Program-made: the position numbers and the translations under genes
DNA from: Lachnospiraceae bacterium UBA6403
GTDB lineage: Bacteria > Bacillota > Clostridia > Lachnospirales > Lachnospiraceae
Direction of reading: 5' to 3'
Assembly: GCA_002437435.1 (NCBI GenBank)
Contig: DJPV01000078.1
Location: forward strand, 1,343 to 25,662
DNA: 24,320 nucleotides
Shown: one piece after another, positions 7,819-14,688 of the stretch
Numbering within the stretch: the stretch's first letter is position 1
How the letters are laid out: each line of letters starts with the position of its first letter
Notes under the pieces: model-generated
What the model was told of the DNA's origin: nothing
Databases searched by the model: none
The model's input: the letters and a program-made list of their open reading frames with translations, nothing else

Positions 7819-8872
7819 TTTCTGCCTCCTCCATATCCAGTGTGAACCGTACAACTGTACCGCCATCTTTCAGATTCTCTGCCGAGATTTCACCACCATG
7901 TGCCTTTACGATCGTTGTACATACCGATAATCCGATCCCTGCATTTTTCTTACTGCTGTCAAGACCGGATTCCCCATAGATCAGTTTTCCTGCAAATATA
8001 TCTTTTACCTTGTCAACCGGAATCCCGCACCCGTTATCCCGTATCTCAAATACTGCAAAATGACCACTCGTATATACCCGAAGCCCCAGTTTATTCATTC
8101 CTTCTGCATGCTGAACTGCATTTTCCAGCAGATTCAGGATCAACTGTTCAACCAGTATCGCATCCATCGGGATCATGATAAGTTCATCGGGAATGTCGAT
8201 ATCAACATTTTGATTCTCATATCGTTTATTGAATTTCACCAGAACAGAGTCCAGCAGTTCATCCAGAGCGATCGGGATCTTGATGATCTTGACATTTTTT
8301 CCATCCAGTCTGGTAATTGATAACATATTCTCAACCATTCGAGACAACCACTGCGCATCCTGCTTGATCCCACGAAGCATGCTTTTCTTCTGTTCATCGG
8401 TAAATTCATTTTTATCATCTAACATTGCAGAACTTGCACCATAGATCGTTGTAAGCGGAGTCCTGAAATCATGTGAAACAGACCTGAGCAGATTTGCCCG
8501 CATCTTCTCCTGCTCACTTTCAGCTTTTAACTGTTCCTGGCTCTTTAATTTATTTGTAAAGCCACAGGTGATAACCGCAATGGCTATCATGATGACTGCG
8601 GAGATCAGATTTTCAGGAATCGTAAAATTAATCTTAAAATACGGAAATGTGAATGCATAATTCACCGCCAGAATGCTGCTGACAGATGCGATCGCACCAT
8701 ACAGGAAACCATCTGTAATAACAGACACCAGAAATACATCCAACAAAAAAATAGCCGGTATCAATGTCTGGTTTCCCCACTCTTTTTGCAAAAGCAGTGA
8801 TAACAGGAATCCACACACCAATATGATCACCGTAGTAAAAAAGTTTTTCAAGAAATTCAAGAATCTGTTCAT
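7811..8872 (-). CDS. KdpD-like sensor histidine kinase, short form
   Basis: A 353-residue membrane kinase. About four transmembrane helices (roughly 10-28, 36-52, 56-75, 88-105) resemble the DUF4118 membrane module of KdpD. The kinase core is complete: phospho-acceptor His134 in 'SVSHDFRTPL', N box 'NLLENAVQHA' (247-256), 'DNGCGIP' (279-285) and 'AGIGLSV' (311-317). It lacks the large N-terminal KdpD sensor and UspA-like domains of classical 900-residue KdpD. The ATG at 8872 (GGAG 8 nt upstream) was chosen over a TTG at 8935, because that TTG is part of a well-formed -35 box. It is translationally coupled to the response regulator. Confidence 0.88.
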   Translation of the reverse strand: MNRFLNFLKNFFTTVIILVCGFLLSLLLQKEWGNQTLIPAIFLLDVFLVSVITDGFLYGAIASVSSILAVNYAFTFPYFKINFTIPENLISAVIMIAIAVITCGFTNKLKSQEQLKAESEQEKMRANLLRSVSHDFRTPLTTIYGASSAMLDDKNEFTDEQKKSMLRGIKQDAQWLSRMVENMLSITRLDGKNVKIIKIPIALDELLDSVLVKFNKRYENQNVDIDIPDELIMIPMDAILVEQLILNLLENAVQHAEGMNKLGLRVYTSGHFAVFEIRDNGCGIPVDKVKDIFAGKLIYGESGLDSSKKNAGIGLSVCTTIVKAHGGEISAENLKDGGTVVRFTLDMEEAEND

Positions 8873-8906
8873 CTCTTTCTCCGCTGTATCTTTATATTTG
8901 TAATCT

Positions 8907-8935
8907 GTTATAACAAAAGTATCTATTCCCGTCAA
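8907..8935 (-). promoter_or_regulatory. Promoter of the KdpDE-like pair
   Basis: TTGACG (8930-8935), 17-nt spacer, TATAAC (8907-8912) on the minus strand, 35 nt before the kinase ATG. The -35 box includes the TTG that would otherwise be taken as the gene start, so it decides the annotation. Confidence 0.75.
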
Positions 8936-9014
8936 TTCTGGCAGCTATTATCATACATGCACATTTTGAACTATCGTAATATTTATTGTAGCACGTTTTA
9001 TGGTTAAGGCACGG

Positions 9015-9074
9015 TAAAAAGGCAGAAAAAGAAGACCTGATATCTGCGTTTCTCGGTACAGTTATCAGATCTTC
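9015..9074 (-). terminator. Intrinsic terminator on the minus strand
   Basis: A 12-bp stem with one mismatch, TATCAGATCTTC (9063-9074) against GAAGACCTGATA (9031-9042), is followed on the minus strand by CTTTTTCTGCCTTTTT. It ends transcripts coming from the direction of the GHKL kinase gene and from the small LytTR-linked promoter at 9265. Confidence 0.7.
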
Positions 9075-9258
9075 CTTCGTCCGTTCCAATGCATGCTTTT
9101 CATATTTTACAACCATAATCTACTGCACTCATTCTGAGTTTTCACAATCTTGCAGCAAGGAGAGCCGATCAGGCTGAAAATATATGTCCTCTCTGACATA
9201 AATGCATATATTATGAACTTTTCCCTCTCATCAATATATCGGTTTTCGATATATCTAT
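9020..9258 (-). ncRNA. Predicted short transcript (small RNA or peptide mRNA)
   Basis: This is the stretch between the promoter at 9265-9292 and the terminator at 9015-9074, about 240 nt. The predicted 5' end carries a perfect 8-bp hairpin, ATATATCG-AAAAC-CGATATAT (9234-9254), which would protect an RNA end. The only short frame is a 30-codon ORF at 9107-9199 lacking a good ribosome site, so a regulatory RNA is as likely as a peptide. Its existence is inferred from signals only. A longer frame covering 8892-9116 crosses the terminator and the next promoter and is not credible. Confidence 0.45.
9107..9199 (-). CDS. Possible 30-residue peptide with three cysteines
   Basis: An ATG frame of 30 codons lies inside the predicted short transcript. 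The peptide has a hydrophobic stretch 'YIFSLIG' (6-12), then 'SPCCK' (13-17), a third Cys at 25 and the ending 'RLWL'. The nearest purine-rich site (GAGAGGG) is about 22 nt upstream, too far for a normal start, so translation is doubtful. It does not show the AgrD pattern and no AgrB-like protease gene is nearby. It is listed because of its position downstream of a LytTR-type operator. Confidence 0.2.
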   Translation of the reverse strand: MSERTYIFSLIGSPCCKIVKTQNECSRLWL

Positions 9259-9264
9259 AAAGCT

Positions 9265-9335
9265 ATTATAACAGAACATTTATCAGGTACAATAAACCTG
9301 TCGTAATCAACCGTTTTCCCGTCGTAATCGACGTG
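9265..9335 (-). promoter_or_regulatory. LytTR-type direct-repeat operator and promoter
   Basis: Two exact copies of GATTACGAC (minus strand; plus coordinates 9321-9329 and 9300-9308) have a 21-bp period, i.e. 9-bp repeats with a 12-bp spacer, the geometry of AgrA/ComE-type LytTR sites. The flanking bases give half-sites CACGTCGAT and ACGGTTGAT, close to the LytTR consensus. About 14 nt downstream are TTGTAC (9287-9292), a 16-nt spacer and TATAAT (9265-9270). The site is thus placed for activation from upstream of the -35 box. The LytTR protein encoded at 10860 is the obvious candidate. Confidence 0.65.
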
Positions 9336-9365
9336 TTTCTTTAAATTTCGGAAACTGCGTTGTGT

Positions 9366-10709
9366 CTATGCAGTCAGATACAGATGGGATTCTTTCCTGT
9401 TATTCCACTGAAATCCCTCATACCGCTCCATAACGAGCTGAATGATCTGCTTATTATTCCGTATCTCTTTCCTGCTGTCAGAATTCATCTCGATGCCCTT
9501 CATACGAAGTCCGGTTCCTTTAAACGCAACCTGAATATTTCCATCTGAAGATTCCGATGGTGCGATCTGAATCCGGAGTGTCCGGGGCAGTGACTCTGAT
9601 CCGGGATTCTGCTCATTCACGCCCTTGTCTTCATTCAACAGAATAACATTATGTATCATCCGCTCGATCAGGAATCCTATGTCCAGTTCTACATTTGTAT
9701 CAATCTGAATTTCTTCTGCTGCAACTTCCAGATGAATACCTGCATCCTCACAGGCAGATGTAACATTATTTAATGCCAGATTCAGGATTGAAAGATCTGT
9801 GTACTCTATATACTCCTTCTGTTTGCCCGGTTTCAGATCTTCCTGTAACTGTCTGATCTGCTCCTGTTCCTTCCGGACATCTCCTGCCAGATCAAGTATA
9901 TGCACATAATTATACAGATCATGCTTGATATCCCGCAGCCTGTTGTAATCAGCCAGAAGCTTCTCATAATCCTCTTTCTGCTGCTTCATCTTTGCTTCCA
10001 GAAAACGTATCATTTTTCTTTGATAGCTATTATATACGATCGTATACAGATGATAAGTAGCTATAAAAGCAGATGCCCAGATTCCCAGTCCTATTAACTG
10101 TGACATCAGATCAACCTCTTTTACCCTAGTCACAAAATAAATGGTCAAAATCATATATCCGGTTCCAACGGCCAGAACCCACACCATGCTTCTGGCAAAT
10201 GACTGTCTCCGGAACTTCCTGTATGGCATAAATGTCCGCATAAACCAGACTTCAATGATCGTTCCTATACCCTCACGCAAGGCTTCGACTCCAAGCCAGA
10301 TAAGCAATGCCTTTGCACTGTATAATACCGGTGTATCATTATATGCATAACCAAACAGTTCTTCGATCGCTGCTGACATCGTCACCGTAACAAGATCAAA
10401 TGTCATAATACCCACCATAAATGATACCATATTTATAACCATACACTCTTTCCGATATAATACAACGCCTACAAGCATCATCACAAATCCATAAATATAA
10501 ATGATGACACGAAGCCATGCCGGTGCATCAAGCTGTATACCTGTATTTACTAAAACGCGGATGAAAAATAGATTTAATATATTTAAACCCAGATATATCC
10601 GGTCTCTCCTTCCACGTTCCATTCCCATATAAGCGCCCAGATAAATATTAAATTGTAATGCAGTGATCAGGGCTGCTCCGAGCACCTGTAAGAATGTCCA
10701 TATGTTCAT
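9366..10709 (-). CDS. GHKL-type membrane sensor kinase with degenerate ATP lid
   Basis: A 447-residue protein of AgrC-like layout: about seven transmembrane helices (near 5-27, 38-58, 64-85, 90-111, 133-155, 174-193, 203-225), a coiled coil (232-258), then the kinase region. The phospho-acceptor His263 is present in 'IKHDLYNYVHIL'. The ATP-binding domain is poor: the N box reads 'ERMIHNVILLN' (Asn354 kept, the DNAIEA pattern lost), and where a GxGLG lid is expected there is 'SRKEIRNNKQIIQLV' without glycines. It may accept phosphate in trans rather than use ATP itself. It starts after GCGGGA and is transcribed away from the LytTR regulator. Confidence 0.85.
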   Translation of the reverse strand: MNIWTFLQVLGAALITALQFNIYLGAYMGMERGRRDRIYLGLNILNLFFIRVLVNTGIQLDAPAWLRVIIYIYGFVMMLVGVVLYRKECMVINMVSFMVGIMTFDLVTVTMSAAIEELFGYAYNDTPVLYSAKALLIWLGVEALREGIGTIIEVWFMRTFMPYRKFRRQSFARSMVWVLAVGTGYMILTIYFVTRVKEVDLMSQLIGLGIWASAFIATYHLYTIVYNSYQRKMIRFLEAKMKQQKEDYEKLLADYNRLRDIKHDLYNYVHILDLAGDVRKEQEQIRQLQEDLKPGKQKEYIEYTDLSILNLALNNVTSACEDAGIHLEVAAEEIQIDTNVELDIGFLIERMIHNVILLNEDKGVNEQNPGSESLPRTLRIQIAPSESSDGNIQVAFKGTGLRMKGIEMNSDSRKEIRNNKQIIQLVMERYEGFQWNNRKESHLYLTA

Positions 10710-10770
10710 TTAATATCCCGCTTTCTCTGTTCCGGTCACTATATCCCGCATCCATTTTACGACTTTTTTC

Positions 10771-10799
10771 TTGTCTTATATTAACAAATTTACTATAAT
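10771..10799 (+). promoter_or_regulatory. Promoter of the LytTR response regulator gene
   Basis: TTGTCT (10771-10776), 17-nt spacer, TATAAT (10794-10799), reading toward the regulator. Downstream of it, CCAGTTGAT (10804-10812) fits a LytTR half-site and a weaker CTACTTGAA follows at a 20-bp period. If bound, this would sit on the start of transcription and repress, giving feedback control; this second point is weak. Confidence 0.65.
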
Positions 10800-10859
10800 A
10801 TTACCAGTTGATTAGAGATAATTCTACTTGAAAATTACCATTTGCAGGGGGCAACAAAT

Positions 10860-11588
10860 ATGAACTTAAAACTTTTATTATGCGATGATTCGGATTTACA
10901 ATTAAAAAAAACAACAAACTTTGTACATTCCTGTCTGGATACTTACACCTCATTTACATCCATGATCGTTCCCTACAAGCCGGAAGAATTAGAAAAGCTG
11001 CTTGAAACCGATACGGGCAACTACGATATCGCAATTTTAGATATCGAGATGGGCAACTTCAACGGTATTGACTTTGCTTCCAAGCTTAATCAATGCTGCC
11101 CACAGTGTGCAGTCATCTTTCTCACCAGCCATACTGACTATATATCTGAATCTTACGAAGTCCGTCACATCTACTATGTTACGAAAGATTCCATACAGGA
11201 ATATCTGCCTAAGGCTCTGGATAAAGCGGTTCAGCTTACAATTGAACGAAAGACACGCTTTCTGGACGTTATCTCAAACCGGAAACGATACGCTCTTCCA
11301 TGCGACACGATTACCTATATCGAACGGCTCAGCCGGGAGATCATTATTTATACCGACAATGGGGAAACCTATAAAGTATACGAATCCCTTCAGGCTGTAA
11401 GTGAACGTCTGCCGTCCTATTTCTCACAATGCCATAGTTCTTTCATGATCAATCTTGGATGTGTAAAAAATATCGCATCACAGGAAACCGAGCTGACTGG
11501 CGGCATCAAACTGCCTGTTGGCAGACGCTATGCAAAACCATTCAAAGCCGACTACCTCAAATATATCTCTGAACACTCTATGTTGTAG
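10860..11588 (+). CDS. LytTR-family response regulator
   Basis: A 242-residue regulator with a complete receiver domain: acidic pair Asp9-Asp10, phospho-acceptor Asp61 in 'AILDIEMGNFNG', Thr89/Ser90 and Lys109. The C-terminal LytTR DNA-binding domain starts near 135 and shows 'RKRYALPCDTITYIER', 'YTDNGETYKVYESL' and the 'FSQCHSSFMINL' block. Such proteins bind 9-bp direct repeats about two helical turns apart. The ATG at 10860 follows AGGGGG; the TTG at 10842 precedes that site and is rejected. It lies between two kinase-like genes on the opposite strand and its stop codon touches the stop of the second one. Confidence 0.93.
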   Translation: MNLKLLLCDDSDLQLKKTTNFVHSCLDTYTSFTSMIVPYKPEELEKLLETDTGNYDIAILDIEMGNFNGIDFASKLNQCCPQCAVIFLTSHTDYISESYEVRHIYYVTKDSIQEYLPKALDKAVQLTIERKTRFLDVISNRKRYALPCDTITYIERLSREIIIYTDNGETYKVYESLQAVSERLPSYFSQCHSSFMINLGCVKNIASQETELTGGIKLPVGRRYAKPFKADYLKYISEHSML

Positions 11589-11597
11589 CTACAACAT
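11580..11597. repeat. Perfect 18-bp palindrome joining two convergent stop codons
   Basis: ATGTTGTAGCTACAACAT spans the last three codons of both the LytTR regulator (stop 11586-11588) and the GHKL protein (stop 11589-11591). Both proteins therefore end in Met-Leu and the intergenic distance is zero. Confidence 0.9.
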
Positions 11598-12320
11598 GAT
11601 CGCGACTTCGAAGGTATCACCTTTGTCCGCGAACTCAACCGTGCCATCATATCTGGCAACGATCTGTTTTATGATACGGACGCCTCTTCCATGGTTTTCT
11701 GCATCCAGCTTCGTTGTATGGAATTGATTTTCCATAACAGAAATCTCCGTTCTTTTGGAATTTTCAATCGTTATAAAAAAGTTGCTTCCACGATTTAATA
11801 TCGATATGTGTATGTATCTTGTGTTTTTCTCACTCTGATCTTCCACCGGTACAGACTCAGCTGCTTCGATCGCATTGTCTAACAGATTGGCAAACAGCCG
11901 GATCTTATCGACATCTTCCATCCGGATCTCCGGTAAACCGATCGGGATATTATAGGTAAATGCGATCTGCTTTTCTTTTGCAAGATCCCGCTTATCTGAG
12001 ATCGTGCAGTCAAGGATCGTGTCATTTGTCACGATCATCTGTCTGATCTGTTCGATCTCCTTCTTCTTTTTTTCTATGTATTCTTTGGTATCTTTCTGTT
12101 CTCTGATCAGTTCGTTGATCTCATTTGAAATCTCATAGATCTTTTTATTGGTATCTTCGATCGTCTTCATATGCGTATACGAAGACTGAATACTTCTTGT
12201 AAACTGCTGTCTTTTCTTTTTTAGTTTTTTTGCTGAAATGATATTGTAGATCATCGATCCTGTAAGCGCAATAACTACTACTGCTATAATTATCCATGTT
12301 GTCTCGTTTATCTGTGGCAT
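11589..12320 (-). CDS. GHKL ATPase protein lacking the phospho-acceptor His
   Basis: A 243-residue protein with one N-terminal membrane helix (8-30), a long coiled coil (32-95) and an intact GHKL ATP-binding domain: N box 'LFANLLDNAIEAA' (142-154), 'ITIENSKR' (183-190) and lid 'NHGRGVRIIKQIV' (209-221). The H box, usually 'RHEIKNH', reads 'IYEISNE' (61-67): Tyr62 replaces the His and Glu67 the second His, and the helix pair is about one heptad short. It cannot autophosphorylate in the usual way but should bind ATP. The ATG at 12320 follows AGAGG. It lies beside the LytTR regulator and may donate phosphate to the His-bearing partner at 9366-10709. Confidence 0.85.
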   Translation of the reverse strand: MPQINETTWIIIAVVVIALTGSMIYNIISAKKLKKKRQQFTRSIQSSYTHMKTIEDTNKKIYEISNEINELIREQKDTKEYIEKKKKEIEQIRQMIVTNDTILDCTISDKRDLAKEKQIAFTYNIPIGLPEIRMEDVDKIRLFANLLDNAIEAAESVPVEDQSEKNTRYIHISILNRGSNFFITIENSKRTEISVMENQFHTTKLDAENHGRGVRIIKQIVARYDGTVEFADKGDTFEVAIML

Positions 12321-12530
12321 AGTATCCTCTGATTCTTTTATATTGTAAATCCGCCACACACTTACTCAGATATAAAATAACACTCAATACTTAAATATCC
12401 TATATATGTATGTCCGAATTTTAGTATATCTGTTATTTTCATCCTGTCAACAGTCTTTTCCCCTTCTGTCTCTTTCTCCAAATGATACTTTAGCTATATC
12501 TTTATTTTATATAAAAAATATATAAACAGG

Positions 12531-12583
12531 TTGACTCTTTCTTTTTTAAAGCTATAATGGTTCTAAAAAGAACTTTTTTAGAA
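12531..12583 (+). promoter_or_regulatory. Promoter and operator of the marR-MATE locus
   Basis: TTGACT (12531-12536), 16-nt spacer, TATAAT (12553-12558), followed immediately by the inverted repeat TTCTAAAAA (12561-12569) / TTTTTAGAA (12575-12583), which covers the expected start site. The adjacent MarR protein is the likely binder. Between here and the GHKL gene (12360-12530) the sequence is AT-rich without other recognisable signals. Confidence 0.78.
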
Positions 12584-12596
12584 ATGAGGCATGCAT

Positions 12597-13037
12597 ATGA
12601 GCATTCAATCACCATCCAATATTTTTGATATGACAAAAAGCCTGATGAAGCTTCAGGAAAATTATCTGGAAAGTGTCCGTACAGACTATGACCTTTCACG
12701 GATCGAAGTTATCATCATTACTTTTTTGCACAACAATCCATCCTATGATACCGCCAGAGACATCGTGGAATTCCGTATGCTCCAGCGTGGAAATGTGTCC
12801 ACAGCTATTGATTCTCTCGCAGACAAAGGTTATCTGACCAGATATACGGATACAAATGATAAACGGATCATCCATCTGAAGCTCTCCGATAAAACAAAAC
12901 CGGTTGTTCATGCGATCGAGGAAAAGCAGGATGAGCTGATCTCCTGTATCTTTGAAGGTTTTTCGGATGATGAACGGAAGAATTTTGCAGCCTATAACGA
13001 ACGATTATATGGAAATGTGTTATCACATTTAAAATAA
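12597..13037 (+). CDS. MarR family transcriptional regulator of the MATE gene
   Basis: A 146-residue MarR protein. The winged helix runs from 'LSRIEVIIITFLHNNPSYDTARDIVEF' through the recognition region 'QRGNVSTAIDSLADKGYLTRY' to the wing 'DTNDKRIIHLKL'; C-terminal helices ('DDERKNFAAYNERLYGNV') complete the dimerisation part. Of two ATGs at 12591 and 12597 the second is preferred because TGAGG ends 7 nt before it. An inverted repeat at the promoter start site suggests autorepression. The MATE exporter follows 124 nt later on the same strand with no clear terminator between, so both probably share the transcript. Confidence 0.92.
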   Translation: MSIQSPSNIFDMTKSLMKLQENYLESVRTDYDLSRIEVIIITFLHNNPSYDTARDIVEFRMLQRGNVSTAIDSLADKGYLTRYTDTNDKRIIHLKLSDKTKPVVHAIEEKQDELISCIFEGFSDDERKNFAAYNERLYGNVLSHLK

Positions 13038-13161
13038 TATCATTGTAATCCCATCTTGGGGATAACAAGCAGTTCACATACTACTTGTATTCAGGCAATC
13101 TCATTCATAAATCAGTTTATATACAATGTTAAGATACCAGCAAAAGAAATGAGGAATATAT

Positions 13162-14571
13162 ATGAAAGAACAAAAACCTGCTTCCGGCATGACAACTTCA
13201 AACAACGCAATCTCCCCAGACCGGGAATTTCTGGCAAAGGAACCGATCGGCAGACTGCTGGCAAAACTTGCCCTTCCTACCGTTGCCGCACAGATGATCA
13301 ATATGCTGTATAACATCGTTGATCGTATTTACATCGGTCATATCCCACAAAACGGTTCACTGGCACTTACCGGTGTCGGCGTCTGTATGCCCCTTATCAT
13401 GATCATCTCCGCTTTTGCGGCTCTGGTCGGAAACGGTGGAGCTCCACGGGCTACGATCTATATGGGTAAGAATAAAAAAGATGACGCGGAGAAAATACTC
13501 GGTAACTGCTTTACTATGCAGATCATTCTGTCCATTATACTGACTGCTGTTCTGTTAATCTGGAATCGTGACCTGCTTCTGGCATTTGGCGCAAGCAAAA
13601 ACACCATGGGTTATGCAGTCTCTTATATGAATATCTATGCGATCGGAACGATCTTCGTTCAGCTTACCCTTGGCATGAATGCATTCATCACCGCACAGGG
13701 CTTCGCCAAAGAGGGTATGTTATCCGTTCTGATCGGTGCAATCGCCAATATCATCTTAGACCCGATCTTTATCTTTGCACTTCATATGGGTGTAAAAGGT
13801 GCTGCCCTTGCAACGATCATTTCTCAGGGCTGTTCCTGCATCTGGGTCTTAAGCTTCCTGTTCGGCAGACGGACAACACTCCGTATCCGTGTGAAAAACC
13901 TCGGTTTGCAGGCATCCTATATCCTGCCATGTCTGGCACTCGGCTCTGCTGTCTTTATCATGCAGGGAAGTGAAAGCATCATATCCATATGCTTCAACTC
14001 CTCCCTTCTGAAATATGGCGGAGATATGGCTGTCGGTGCTATGACGATCCTTACCAGTGTCATGCAGTTCGCCATGCTCCCACTTCAGGGTCTTGGTCAG
14101 GGTGCTCAGCCGATCATCAGTTATAACTACGGTGCAAAAAATGCATCCAGAGTAAAGGATGCATTCAAACTTCTGCTGAAAGCCAGCCTGACATATTCTG
14201 TTCTGCTGTGGCTTTGCATTATGTGTTTTCCTCAGGTCTTTGCATCCATCTTTACCCCAGATGCTGCTCTGATCGAATTTACCAAAGCTGCGCTTCGATA
14301 CTACCTTGCGGTTATGTTCTTATTTGGAATCCAGATCTCCTGTCAGATGGCATTCAACGCCCTCGGCAATGCTCCGGCATCCATCATCGTTGCGATCATG
14401 CGTAAATTCGTTCTGTTGATCCCACTGATCTTCATTATGCCGCATATCTACACAGCAGATAAGACAATGGCTGTCTACATGGCGGAACCGATCGCAGACC
14501 TGATCGCCGTAACCTTCACCACCATCCTGTTCTTCTTCCAGTTCAGAAAGGCTCTGCGGGAGATTGAATAA
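13162..14571 (+). CDS. MATE family efflux transporter (MepA-like)
   Basis: A 469-residue, twelve-helix MATE protein of normal length. Family features include 'LALPTVAAQMINMLYNIVDRIYIGHI' near the N-terminus, 'GNGGAPRATIYMGK' and 'GMNAFITAQGFAKEGMLSVLIGAIANIILDPIFIF' in the N-lobe, and the matching 'GLGQGAQPIISYNYGAKN' in the C-lobe. MATE proteins export cationic drugs using a Na+ or H+ gradient. It starts with the same GAAATGAGG leader seen before marR, spacing 8. The linked MarR regulator points to induced efflux of a toxic compound. A hairpin terminator follows the stop. Confidence 0.94.
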   Translation: MKEQKPASGMTTSNNAISPDREFLAKEPIGRLLAKLALPTVAAQMINMLYNIVDRIYIGHIPQNGSLALTGVGVCMPLIMIISAFAALVGNGGAPRATIYMGKNKKDDAEKILGNCFTMQIILSIILTAVLLIWNRDLLLAFGASKNTMGYAVSYMNIYAIGTIFVQLTLGMNAFITAQGFAKEGMLSVLIGAIANIILDPIFIFALHMGVKGAALATIISQGCSCIWVLSFLFGRRTTLRIRVKNLGLQASYILPCLALGSAVFIMQGSESIISICFNSSLLKYGGDMAVGAMTILTSVMQFAMLPLQGLGQGAQPIISYNYGAKNASRVKDAFKLLLKASLTYSVLLWLCIMCFPQVFASIFTPDAALIEFTKAALRYYLAVMFLFGIQISCQMAFNALGNAPASIIVAIMRKFVLLIPLIFIMPHIYTADKTMAVYMAEPIADLIAVTFTTILFFFQFRKALREIE

Positions 14572-14599
14572 ATTAATAAATAATCCTATCAGATAAAAT

Positions 14600-14656
14600 G
14601 ACCGGATAATCATATCCTGCTCTTACGGGCATATGACTAGCCGGTCGTTTATATTT
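14600..14656. terminator. Terminator between convergent MATE genes
   Basis: GACCGG (14600-14605) pairs with CCGGTC (14641-14646), with an inner TCATAT/ATATGA stem, followed on the plus strand by GTTTATATTTT. It lies between the stops of two convergent transporter genes and can serve both. Confidence 0.7.
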
Positions 14657-14688
14657 TCTCATTATTCTTTTCATTAATTGATTTTTCA

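Noticed and set aside
7114..8872. Calling the two-component genes kdpD and kdpE outright
   Set aside because: The kinase lacks the classical N-terminal domains and no kdpFABC is present, so the gene symbols were left blank.
8873..8935. TTG start of the KdpD-like kinase at 8935
   Set aside because: That TTG is part of the -35 box TTGACG; transcription begins downstream of it.
8892..9116. A 74-residue minus-strand frame
   Set aside because: It has no ribosome site and runs through both the terminator hairpin and the promoter of the KdpDE-like pair.
9107..9199. AgrD-type autoinducing peptide
   Set aside because: There is no AgrB protease gene nearby, no amphipathic leader and no acidic tail after the Cys.
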